From a virus, in the IMG/VR virus record IMGVR_UViG_3300009168_000039, positions 1 to 33,563 of that record: a DNA stretch of 33,563 nucleotides, one strand, 5' to 3'. Made by a program: the position numbers and the translations under genes. Of the stretch, positions 17,277 to 23,439 are shown piece by piece. Each line of letters begins with the position of its first letter. The first letter of the stretch is position 1. Below the pieces are notes generated by a model. That model was not told the DNA's origin, ran no database searches, and was given only the letters and a program-made list of their open reading frames with translations.

Positions 17277-18977
17277 TTATGTTTGTGTTTTCATCCATTC
17301 TGTATAAGAATTTATACCCTTTATTTCATCTCCAAATTTATAATTTATCCAACCACCTATTGCCATAGCCAAAGCAACACAACCATCAACAGCATCAAGT
17401 TGTTTATTTTTTATAATCTTAATATTAGCATTATTATCAACCCATAATACAATATTTGAAAAATTCCACAATAGACAAGGATTTTTCATTCTAATATTAT
17501 TATTATAAACCATTTCTTCTAACATCTTTAAAGGTGCATTAAAACACATAGCACTTTGTATAAAAGGTTCACAATTAAAACCATAATCCTTTAAATTTGA
17601 TACTAATAATTTTGAATTTGGTAAATCATATTGAATAGAAACTATATTATAGATTTTATTTAATTCCACTATTTTGTTAAATATAAGATCATAATCAATA
17701 GTTTTTGACTTACATTTTGTAATATAACAATCAAATATCCAATTTGAAAGATCTTTTCCATTCTTCCTGATAACATTTCCAGGCATATCTGCCATCCAAT
17801 AATAAGGAATAGCATAAGAAATTTCTTCTCCTGGTATATAAACTACTATAGAAGTTAAATCTGTATGCTTTGATAAGTCCATTCCTATATAAATATCCTT
17901 ACCATAAAATTGTGTTTCATTAAAATCTTCGAATAGAGGAAGCAGATATCCTTCAGGTATCCAAACATCAGGTGTATCATAAAATATATTAAGGTGTTTT
18001 GTAATAAAGAAATATTGATCTGCAAATGAGTGTTTAGCAGAATTATATGCTATAAGTAAATCATCTAATGTATTTATAATTCCTAAACTTGGATTTGCTT
18101 TCACCCAACATTCAGAATTTGATAAATCATCTTCAGGATCAGGTTGAAATAACATTGAAAGTACACTATCATCTTCTATATTACCATCTAAAATGTTTTG
18201 GTGGTACTTCAAATACTCATTACAGAATCCATTATTCTTTGCACCTGCTGTAGATATAAGAAATATCATAGGATTTAGGCGAGCACCTATTCCTGTTTTT
18301 ATTGCTTGATATATTGTGTTGTCTGTATATCCGTGTATTTCATCTAGGATTGCCATTGAGGGTGAATAACCTTCTAGTCTCGCTGAATCAACAGGTGAAA
18401 ATATTTGAATAAACCCTTGTTTTTCTATATCTTTAAATATGATTCTACTTCTTTGACCTATTAAACGATTACGTAACTCGGGTGTATGAATCACCATATT
18501 TTTTGCAAAGTTTAATGCTATAGAAGATTGTTGTGAAGTGTTTGCAAGAAGAATTGATTGTGGAACTGCAACCCCATCAAATAACATCCCATACATTTGG
18601 AGAGCAGCAGCAAATGAGGTTTTACCATTTTTGCGGGCCATAAAGAGAAAAGCTTCTCGTATAACTCTCTTTTCTGAATCACTACTATGGTAGAATCCAA
18701 AGGCAAAGGCAAGGAAGAAACATTGCCAGGATAACAAGGAAAATTGTTCATATTTGTTTTTTAATTCTATATTTAAAAAAGAAAAGAATTTAAATACTTT
18801 ATCTACTTTATCAACTCTATATAAGTACTTATCTTTTTGAAGTAGCATTCTAGAATAAAGATTAACTACTTTCTTAATATACTTACCAACTATAATTGAA
18901 CCATCATTAACTTCTTCAATATAAGATTGTACTTTTTCCCAACATGAATCTGAATATAGTTGTGAATTTAATCTCAT
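17277..18977 (-). CDS. terL: Terminase large subunit (566 aa)
   Basis: DNA-packaging motor with an N-terminal ATPase and a C-terminal nuclease domain. Visible motifs: Walker A ARKNGKTS at residues 114-121, Walker B MAILDEIH at 208-215, coupling motif FLISTAGAKNNG near 238-249, first nuclease Asp in YIGMDLSKHTDLTSIV (D366), and a late acidic DAVDGCVALAMAIG. This is the HK97-like (Terminase_1) family and normal length. Its start shares one base with the small terminase stop (TAATG). Confidence 0.93.
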   Translation of the reverse strand: MRLNSQLYSDSCWEKVQSYIEEVNDGSIIVGKYIKKVVNLYSRMLLQKDKYLYRVDKVDKVFKFFSFLNIELKNKYEQFSLLSWQCFFLAFAFGFYHSSDSEKRVIREAFLFMARKNGKTSFAAALQMYGMLFDGVAVPQSILLANTSQQSSIALNFAKNMVIHTPELRNRLIGQRSRIIFKDIEKQGFIQIFSPVDSARLEGYSPSMAILDEIHGYTDNTIYQAIKTGIGARLNPMIFLISTAGAKNNGFCNEYLKYHQNILDGNIEDDSVLSMLFQPDPEDDLSNSECWVKANPSLGIINTLDDLLIAYNSAKHSFADQYFFITKHLNIFYDTPDVWIPEGYLLPLFEDFNETQFYGKDIYIGMDLSKHTDLTSIVVYIPGEEISYAIPYYWMADMPGNVIRKNGKDLSNWIFDCYITKCKSKTIDYDLIFNKIVELNKIYNIVSIQYDLPNSKLLVSNLKDYGFNCEPFIQSAMCFNAPLKMLEEMVYNNNIRMKNPCLLWNFSNIVLWVDNNANIKIIKNKQLDAVDGCVALAMAIGGWINYKFGDEIKGINSYTEWMKTQT

Positions 18978-19318
18978 TATAATTTAGAAATTTCATCAAA
19001 CTCATCTTGCTCTTTAAGTTCTACAAGTTTTAACATCATCCTATCTTTTCTAGATATTCCAAGTTTAGATGCAGATTGATTAATATTTCTAAGAGCCATT
19101 TGATAAATATTAAAGGCAGGATTCATTTTAGTTGTTGTAAATCCATTACCTGTTGTAATGTCTATAACACAACCTTTTTCATCTAAATCCTTTTTCATTT
19201 GATTTGCATACTCAATATTTTCAAGTAATAAATCAATCTGATAGTCATCAACATCAGGATCATAATTACCTTTCTTTTTAAGATGCTTAATAATGTCTTT
19301 TCTAAGAGTGTTTGCCAT
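18977..19318 (-). CDS. terS: Terminase small subunit, P27-like (113 aa)
   Basis: The C-terminal half (MNPAFNIYQMALRNINQSASKLGISRKDRMMLKL) matches the P27-type small terminase pattern, in which NPxxxIYxxAL is followed by a ...LGISPxxR-like helix. It recognises the packaging site and recruits the large subunit. It directly precedes the large terminase gene with a TAATG overlap. The intergenic region before it (19319-19566) holds promoter-like boxes and is the obvious candidate for a packaging or late-promoter site. Confidence 0.85.
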   Translation of the reverse strand: MANTLRKDIIKHLKKKGNYDPDVDDYQIDLLLENIEYANQMKKDLDEKGCVIDITTGNGFTTTKMNPAFNIYQMALRNINQSASKLGISRKDRMMLKLVELKEQDEFDEISKL

Positions 19319-19566
19319 AGTTATATATTTATATTATTATATATCTTTAGTGCAAGAGATATCATCTAATGCATTATAGGGGTATACTATATAATATATA
19401 TTCAAGTGTATATAAGAAAAACCTGTAATAGGGTAGTGATAGTTATGTGAGGTTAAAAATAATAGAGCCAGTGATATACAGGCAAAGGCTTTCTATCATT
19501 TCGTATGGCCTATGGTCATTACATTGTAGTTGAGTGCTATACTCACTATACTCTCTACTGTTTGTC
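19319..19566. promoter_or_regulatory. Intergenic region upstream of terminase: late promoter / packaging-site candidate
   Basis: No convincing ORF. On the minus strand it contains a TTGAATATATATTATA box (about 19389-19404) and ATATATAATA near 19335-19343. It also has the tandem nonamer GAGTATAGTGAGTATAGC (about 19529-19547) and a 25-base segment at 19362-19386 recurring at 27069-27093. Base composition is less AT-rich than the genome average. The roles are inferred from position before the terminase genes. Confidence 0.4.
19362..19386 (+). repeat. Direct repeat bracketing the early module, left copy
   Basis: TCATCTAATGCATTATAGGG plus GTATA matches 27069-27093 at 20 of 25 positions in the same orientation. 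The copies sit at the two boundaries between the late operon and the early/lysogeny module. Confidence 0.45.
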
Positions 19567-19752
19567 TTATCTTAACTTTGGTTGTTCAACATCATCATAT
19601 ACTCTTTGTTTGTGACAACAGTTACGACAATCGTCAAATGAACACTCATTTGCGGGTCTATTATGTATGATATCTATATGCCACCTGTTACATACATAGT
19701 GTCTATGTACTACACCTGAATAATCATGATTACTAGTCTTTGGTCTACCCAT
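19567..19752 (-). CDS. Small Cys/His-rich protein, probable zinc-binding (61 aa)
   Basis: MGRPKTSNHDYSG... has a dense Cys/His cluster: H16, H18, C21, H25, H30, then C37, C42, C45, C46 and H47. The arrangement suggests a small zinc-binding domain, perhaps for DNA or RNA binding. I do not recognise the family. It is tied to the upstream thymidylate-synthase-like gene by a TAATG overlap, so the two may work together. Codon use is less AT-rich than in neighbouring genes. Confidence 0.55.
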   Translation of the reverse strand: MGRPKTSNHDYSGVVHRHYVCNRWHIDIIHNRPANECSFDDCRNCCHKQRVYDDVEQPKLR

Positions 19753-20180
19753 TATAATTGTCCATAATTATTTTCAATCCCTTTATTTTCATGATAATGA
19801 TTTACATTAACATATATCTTATATCTTTTTAATCTTAATCCTTTCATCATTATACTACTAAAGTACTGTAGCATTTCTGTATCGTGCGGTCTACCATTGA
19901 TAGCACACTCACTCCTAAAGTTCGCTATAGTTATAACTCTTTTATTAACTACTAAAAATTGTACAGACAACAGACAGGCGTGATTAAGGTTGTCGTTAGT
20001 CATTATCAATGCATTACGACTACCAGGATTCTTTTGTAGAATATCAATCATTGTTGGTAACAAAGGCAGAACCCTAAGGCGATAGCACGTTTCGTCAACT
20101 ATATCATTATACTTAATAAAATCATAGTGATTAACAAATTTGAAAGGCATTACATAATGGTAATTTATCTTTGGTTGCAT
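19752..20180 (-). CDS. Miniature thymidylate synthase-fold protein (142 aa)
   Basis: Residues about 45-130 align by eye with the core of thymidylate synthase (ThyA). NPGSRNALIMTND matches the PxxRRxI phosphate-binding strand. C69 sits six residues before F75 of VQF, as the catalytic Cys does before QF. FRS (88-90), then G96, P98 and D100, match RSxxxxxGxP(F)N, and Y129 matches the substrate-binding Tyr. The Asn of ThyA that reads the pyrimidine is Asp here, a change known to shift specificity from dUMP towards dCMP in hydroxymethylases. The enzyme is about half normal length and lacks the folate-binding C-terminus. It could be a reduced nucleotide-modifying enzyme or a repurposed protein. Confidence 0.55.
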   Translation of the reverse strand: MQPKINYHYVMPFKFVNHYDFIKYNDIVDETCYRLRVLPLLPTMIDILQKNPGSRNALIMTNDNLNHACLLSVQFLVVNKRVITIANFRSECAINGRPHDTEMLQYFSSIMMKGLRLKRYKIYVNVNHYHENKGIENNYGQL

Positions 20181-20200
20181 ATCATTTTTTATTTTAAATA

Positions 20201-20221
20201 TAGGTTGTTTGCTTTAACCTA
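20201..20221. promoter_or_regulatory. Inverted repeat TAGGTT/AACCTA upstream of the thymidylate-synthase-like gene
   Basis: TAGGTT at 20201-20206 and AACCTA at 20216-20221 form a 21-bp dyad just 20 bases ahead of the start codon. A similar TAGGTTT/AAACCTA dyad lies before the recombinase gene (24938-24963). It is a candidate operator for a common regulator. Confidence 0.42.
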
Positions 20222-20236
20222 AAGTGTGGGTGTTGA

Positions 20237-20283
20237 GTCTCAGGGAGAGACCGAGGATTTATTTATACAAAATAAATAAATCC
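20237..20283. other. Hairpin cluster next to the iterons (origin candidate)
   Basis: GTCTC/GAGAC (20237-20251, 5-base loop) is followed by a perfect 12-bp hairpin: GGATTTATTTAT at 20255-20266 and ATAAATAAATCC at 20272-20283, loop ACAAA. Next comes a TTATATTTATATTTATATT tract (about 20300-20321), suited to strand opening. Together with the iterons at 20363-20446 this resembles a replication origin. The function is inferred. Confidence 0.45.
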
Positions 20284-20348
20284 GAAGGGATCGAGTATTT
20301 ATATTTATATTTATATTCACGTTTTGAAATGATTGGTACATAAGGTCT

Positions 20349-20954
20349 CTATTCATCATCGGTTACCTTAATGTTACTAATTATTACCTTAATGTTACTA
20401 ATTGTTACCTTAATGTTACTATTTATTACCTTAATGTTACTAATTTCTTTTAATATTTTTCTTTTAATACACATTTCTTTATTACTTATATTATCAAATA
20501 CAGATTTAATAAATTCATTTATATTATAAGTATACGTATTCTGAAATGTCATACGAAGTATACTATAAAATTTTAATATAAATAATAATTGAGTTTTAGT
20601 AAGTTTTGTATATATTAATTCTTCAGCAACTTTAATAGGAATCTTATAATATGTATAATTTCTTAAACTATTTCTTAACTGAGTTAATTGTTCCTTTGCT
20701 TTTTGGGGGTTTGATTTATCGATAACTGTATTTTTTATTTTTAATATTTGATCAATTTTAGGTTTTAAGTATGATAAATATTTGAAATCTCTTTTAAATC
20801 TAATATTTGATTTATGATATAATATAGTTTTAAGATTGATTTTTAAATTTGTATTTAATGCAATTAAAATTAATTTTATTTGGTTACATGTTAAGTATTT
20901 AAATTCTATATCTAAATCATCAGTAATAATTATACTTTTAATAATTTTTTTCAT
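20349..20954 (-). CDS. Probable replication initiator with iterons in its 3' end (201 aa)
   Basis: A very basic, helical protein. The N-terminal part (YLTCNQIKLILIALNTNLK) and the middle (KVAEELIYTKLTKTQLLFILKFYSIL) recall the winged-helix halves of plasmid Rep_3-type initiators, though identity is weak. The C-terminus repeats SNIKVxx four times because the gene end contains four 21-bp direct repeats. Origin iterons inside an initiator gene are known from lambdoid O genes. No other replication protein is recognisable in the genome, so this gene is the best candidate for recruiting host replication. Its start is embedded in a strong RNA structure (20957-21032). Alternative: a DNA-binding regulator. 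Confidence 0.5.
   Translation of the reverse strand: MKKIIKSIIITDDLDIEFKYLTCNQIKLILIALNTNLKINLKTILYHKSNIRFKRDFKYLSYLKPKIDQILKIKNTVIDKSNPQKAKEQLTQLRNSLRNYTYYKIPIKVAEELIYTKLTKTQLLFILKFYSILRMTFQNTYTYNINEFIKSVFDNISNKEMCIKRKILKEISNIKVINSNIKVTISNIKVIISNIKVTDDE
20363..20446. repeat. Four tandem 21-bp iterons (origin candidate)
   Basis: Units start at 20363, 20384, 20405 and 20426, each beginning TTACCTTAATGTTACTA with one or two changes at the end. The period of 21 bp is two helical turns, so all copies face the same side of DNA. Each unit holds two TTAC half-sites 11 bases apart. They encode the four SNIKVxx repeats of the putative initiator. Confidence 0.85.
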
Positions 20955-20956
20955 TG

Positions 20957-21032
20957 GGCAATGGTTATTTTATATGTCGATGACCCAGTACTTCAATAGC
21001 CATTGCCAACTATATCCATACTGGGGTCGACA
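20957..21032 (-). promoter_or_regulatory. Interleaved inverted repeats in the initiator leader: pseudoknot or translational switch
   Basis: In transcript order: TGTCGACCCCAGTA (21032-21019), GGCAATGGCTATT (21007-20995), TACTGGGTCATCGACA (20990-20975), AATAACCATTGCC (20969-20957). The first pairs with the third and the second with the fourth, in an interleaved order. The last strand ends 2 bases before the ATG at 20954, so forming this stem would block ribosome entry. The loop across the first stem is only 5 bases, so the two full stems may exclude each other. Confidence 0.65.
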
Positions 21033-21098
21033 TTATATTTTTATATATTCATTTTAAATTTTTATTAATTAAATTTAATATATTTTATTTTAAATTAA

Positions 21099-21146
21099 AA
21101 AGCCCCGAATATCATCTTCATCCACTAAGAGATATACCGGGGCTTT
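21099..21146 (-). terminator. Long-loop terminator hairpin downstream of the 84-residue gene
   Basis: AAAGCCCCG (21099-21107) and CGGGGCTTT (21138-21146) form a 9-bp stem around a 30-base loop, within which ATATC/GATAT can pair further. On the minus strand the stem is followed by T residues (TTTTTAATTTAAAA). It ends the early transcript before the initiator promoter. Confidence 0.65.
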
Positions 21147-21208
21147 GTTGAAACAATTGAACGATATTTTTAAAATGTGGATGATTTTATATTTTCTATA
21201 TTATATAT

Positions 21209-21463
21209 CTACACAATTTTAATATCTACTAAATCAGCTTCTATATAATTTAAAGCTGCTTGAGATCTATTATTATTATCTTTTAAACGAATAGGTTTAT
21301 TTTCATCGTTAAAATATTGAAGTATTTTGACAATAGGAGATTTATTAGGTTCAAATTCAATATACATATCTTTAATACATTTTATTTCATTATTAGTTTC
21401 AACATCAAATACTTTATTGCTATTATTTTTATTTAAATCTACCTCAATTCTTACTTTTTCCAT
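21209..21463 (-). CDS. Hypothetical early protein (84 aa)
   Basis: MEKVRIEVDLNKNNSNKVFD... is a small Asn/Lys-rich protein predicted to be mixed beta and helix, with a segment DNNNRSQAALNYIEADLVDIKIV at the end. I do not recognise the family. It has its own copy of the early promoter element (21484-21531) and a strong terminator downstream (21099-21146), so it is a single-gene unit. A role early in infection or in lysogeny control is only suggested by context. Confidence 0.6.
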   Translation of the reverse strand: MEKVRIEVDLNKNNSNKVFDVETNNEIKCIKDMYIEFEPNKSPIVKILQYFNDENKPIRLKDNNNRSQAALNYIEADLVDIKIV

Positions 21464-21483
21464 AATTTTTATTTTTTTAGTTT

Positions 21484-21531
21484 ATTATATATATTCAAGA
21501 CAATTTTTCAGCAAAAAGCCACTTAATGTAA
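21484..21531 (-). promoter_or_regulatory. Early promoter element, copy A
   Basis: On the minus strand ACATTAAGTGG (21529-21519) is followed after 22 bases by GAATATATATAATAAA. The 84-residue gene starts about 20 bases later. Copy B is nearly identical over some 45 bases. Copies C and D keep the TAAGTGG box, spacing and TATATA box. Promoter function is inferred. Confidence 0.6.
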
Positions 21532-21533
21532 GT

Positions 21534-21618
21534 AACTAGAGAACCTCCGAGGCGCGTAGTCTATATTCAAAATTTGCAAGTTTGTTACGATGTATCGCGA
21601 CCCTCGTTACTACTAGTT
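21534..21618. other. GC-richer structured intergenic element
   Basis: Between the stop of the 110-residue gene and promoter copy A. AACTAG (21534-21539) pairs with CTAGTT (21613-21618), and CGAGG-CGCG (21548-21556) pairs with CGCG-a-CCTCG (21596-21606). It is unusually GC-rich for this genome, which suggests a structured RNA or terminator. I recognise no known RNA family. Confidence 0.4.
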
Positions 21619-21629
21619 TTTAGTTTATT

Positions 21630-21962
21630 TTATATATTAGTTTCTTCATCTATATTATTAGAAATATATTTTTCTAAAGCTCCACATCCTTCTAATATTA
21701 TTTTTTTATGTGCGAAACCTTTATAAACTTCTCCTTTATCTTCATCAAATATTATTATTTCTACTAGTTGTAGAGGTTTATCTAAAAATGGTATTACTTC
21801 CCATTTAAATCCGGCATTAGGAGGTAAAGTACGTACATAAACATCATTTTCATATCCATTGTATATACTAGGATCTTTAATAATTTTAAGCATAAAATGA
21901 TTTGATTTTTCTATAATTTCATTTTCTTTGATTGAAATTTCTCTAATTGTTAGTGTTTTCAT
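21630..21962 (-). CDS. Hypothetical early protein (110 aa)
   Basis: MKTLTIREISIKENEIIEKSNHFMLKIIKD... contains YENDVYVRTLPPNAGFKWEVIPFLDKPLQLVEIIIFDEDKGEVYKG, a beta-rich stretch, and a helical end (CGALEKYISNN). The family is not recognised. It has its own promoter element (copy B, 21974-22022) almost identical to that of the 84-residue gene. The two genes may have come from a duplicated expression cassette, although their products are not similar. Confidence 0.6.
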   Translation of the reverse strand: MKTLTIREISIKENEIIEKSNHFMLKIIKDPSIYNGYENDVYVRTLPPNAGFKWEVIPFLDKPLQLVEIIIFDEDKGEVYKGFAHKKIILEGCGALEKYISNNIDEETNI

Positions 21963-21973
21963 AATTATATTTT

Positions 21974-22022
21974 TTATTATATATATTCAAGACAATTTTT
22001 CAGCAAAGACCACTTAATGTAA
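21974..22022 (-). promoter_or_regulatory. Early promoter element, copy B
   Basis: ACATTAAGTGG (22020-22010 on the minus strand), then after 21 bases GAATATATATAATAAA, 12 bases before the start of the 110-residue gene. It differs from copy A only by small changes in the spacer. Confidence 0.6.
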
Positions 22023-22033
22023 GCTTTTTAATA

Positions 22034-22207
22034 TTAATCTTTAAATCTTTCTGAAAAACCCTTACTTCTTAGTTCTTCTTCATCTATTTTAGAATAGTGA
22101 TTGATATATCCTTCAGGTGTGACTGCGTGTGCATAACATAAGCTTATTAATCTTTCATAAACACTTACATCTAAAGTTAAATTAAGTCTTTTAATCGATT
22201 TTTTCAT
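22034..22207 (-). CDS. Small protein, possible ribbon-helix-helix regulator (57 aa)
   Basis: ATG at 22207, TAA at 22034. The product begins MKKSIKRLNLTLDVSVYERL and has HAVTPEGYINHYSKIDEEEL later. The LNLTLDVSVYERLISLCYAHAVTPEGYI pattern (beta strand, helix, turn, helix) recalls ribbon-helix-helix DNA-binding proteins, but the match is weak. The ATG lies 5 bases after the stop of the lipoprotein gene, so the two are probably cotranscribed. With no classical repressor in sight, it is a candidate regulator. Confidence 0.55.
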   Translation of the reverse strand: MKKSIKRLNLTLDVSVYERLISLCYAHAVTPEGYINHYSKIDEEELRSKGFSERFKD

Positions 22208-22212
22208 AATTA

Positions 22213-22458
22213 TTATTGTATTTTACATTTCATTCGTAAACTCTCCCCTGATATTTTAGATATATGAGTTTTATCAAATTCATTAATTCTATGCCTCATT
22301 TGAGCTTCGGTTTGATTACAATAACTGTCATAATATTCTCTTATATATTCAGTCCGAGATTTTGCTACTGTACAATCCCAACATATTTCTTCTTTTTCAC
22401 AAGATGTTAAAAGATAACTTCCAATAAGAAGCATTCCGATAAATAGTAATTTTTTCAT
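22213..22458 (-). CDS. Small lipoprotein (81 aa)
   Basis: The N-terminal signal peptide MKKLLFIGMLLIGSYLLTSC ends in a lipobox with the lipidated Cys at residue 20, followed by EKEE as in many Bacteroidota surface lipoproteins. The mature part is about 60 residues with CWDC and two further Cys (C47, C78), so disulphides are possible. Small phage lipoproteins are often expressed in the lysogen and block superinfection. That role is inferred here from type and location in the early/lysogeny module. It could instead be a passenger gene of the prophage state. Confidence 0.75.
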   Translation of the reverse strand: MKKLLFIGMLLIGSYLLTSCEKEEICWDCTVAKSRTEYIREYYDSYCNQTEAQMRHRINEFDKTHISKISGESLRMKCKIQ

Positions 22459-22541
22459 ATTTATATTTTTTTAGTTAATTCAATCTAATCATTTTCAATG
22501 ACTTTAAATCATCTTTTTTGTTAATTATTTGTTAAATATGT

Positions 22542-22712
22542 TTATCTTACCTCCATTTCCTCACGATCATGATCGATCATTTGAGTCTTTATTTTACGTT
22601 GTTGTTTAATATATTCTAAAAATTGTTTAACTGTCATATTCTTACATTCTTCAGAATTGATAAGCTCATAAAGTTTATCCTTTTTAAGTTTATATCTTCT
22701 TAAATTTTCCAT
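22542..22712 (-). CDS. Hypothetical small charged protein (56 aa)
   Basis: ATG at 22712, TAA at 22542-22544. The product (MENLRRYKLKKDKLYELINS...) is highly charged and helical, ending MIDHDREEMEVR. Its start overlaps the last 13 bases of the HNH endonuclease gene in another frame, indicating translational coupling. Family unknown. The compact overlap and lack of other explanation for the stretch support it as real. Confidence 0.5.
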   Translation of the reverse strand: MENLRRYKLKKDKLYELINSEECKNMTVKQFLEYIKQQRKIKTQMIDHDREEMEVR

Positions 22713-23026
22713 AGTCTTTTAATATCTCCTTTTTCATTTTTATTCCAAGGTATTCTTCCTTTATTTAGCTTTGAAAGTGTCTTTCTTGAGTGACATTTAG
22801 TACATAACGGTTGAATGTTTTTATAGTCCAGACACTTTGAAGGATCATCAACAATATCAACAATATGATCACAAACTGATGCTGAAACTAAATATCCTTC
22901 TACTTTACATCTTCTACAAAATGGTTCAACTGCTAATACATAATTACGTAAGTTCTTCCATTCCTCTGATGCATAAAATTGTTGCCGCCCTTCTCTAGTA
23001 CTAAAATTTTCAATGTTTATTGACAT
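22700..23026 (-). CDS. HNH endonuclease (108 aa from ATG)
   Basis: The HNH fold is visible: CRRC zinc pair, then VCDHIVDIVDDP (catalytic His in DHI), then NIQPLCTKCHSRKT (second zinc pair and final His). Such small HNH proteins cut DNA with a metal ion. In HK97-type phages they often assist packaging next to the terminase, but here the gene sits with the early genes. An upstream GTG at 23053 would add nine residues. The ATG at 23026 is preferred because it gives normal spacing from the TATATATA box of promoter copy D. Confidence 0.82.
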   Translation of the reverse strand: MSINIENFSTREGRQQFYASEEWKNLRNYVLAVEPFCRRCKVEGYLVSASVCDHIVDIVDDPSKCLDYKNIQPLCTKCHSRKTLSKLNKGRIPWNKNEKGDIKRLWKI

Positions 23027-23034
23027 TTTTATAT

Positions 23035-23085
23035 TATTTTTATATATATTCACAGTCCAAATGTTTCATTTAACCACTTAGTGCA
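23035..23085 (-). promoter_or_regulatory. Early promoter element, copy D (divergent region)
   Basis: CACTAAGTGG (23083-23074, minus strand), 22-base spacer, then GAATATATATAAAAAT just before the HNH gene. It lies between two divergent genes (HNH on minus, 110-residue gene on plus). The bound factor could therefore control both. Confidence 0.5.
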
Positions 23086-23106
23086 TAACCCTAATAAACT
23101 ATAGTT

Positions 23107-23439
23107 ATGAAAAAAAATGCAACAGGTAAAATTTTTACTTTAAAAGCTTATAAAGTTCAACACTTTGATCAAGACAGTTTGACAGAATTTGTAAATGGAC
23201 TTTCTCCAACAAAAGTTGAAGAATTAAGTGTTTATTATCCAATTGAAGTTGATGATTATCAATATAGATCTAAGAAGAAAATGAGATCTAAACTATATGA
23301 TTTATACAAACTAGGAGAAGAACCTATTATAACAATAGCTTGTAATTATACAATTGAAGAACTTAAAAAAATTGCACGTAAATGTGTTGAAGATAAATTA
23401 TTTGCTGCTGATATTTGTGATTCACTTAAAGAAATTTAA
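23107..23439 (+). CDS. Hypothetical protein on the plus strand (110 aa)
   Basis: MKKNATGKIFTLKAYKVQHFDQDSLTEF... is a charged protein with helical C-terminus (YTIEELKKIARKCVEDKLFAADICDSLKEI). The family is not recognised. It is one of only two likely genes on the plus strand, divergent from the HNH gene and converging with the recombinase, whose stop overlaps its stop by 4 bases. Separate orientation suggests expression at a different stage from the rest, possibly in the lysogen. Confidence 0.65.
   Translation: MKKNATGKIFTLKAYKVQHFDQDSLTEFVNGLSPTKVEELSVYYPIEVDDYQYRSKKKMRSKLYDLYKLGEEPIITIACNYTIEELKKIARKCVEDKLFAADICDSLKEI

Noticed and set aside
19319-19566. Possible tRNA in the GC-richer intergenic region
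   Set aside because: No cloverleaf arms or TψC-type GTTCRA sequence could be found.
20363-20446. Possible CRISPR-like repeats
   Set aside because: The 21-bp units are directly adjacent without spacers and encode protein repeats, so iterons fit better.
23035-23053. GTG start at 23053 for the HNH gene
   Set aside because: The ATG at 23026 gives better spacing from the TATATATA box, and the nine extra residues fall in the promoter-like stretch.
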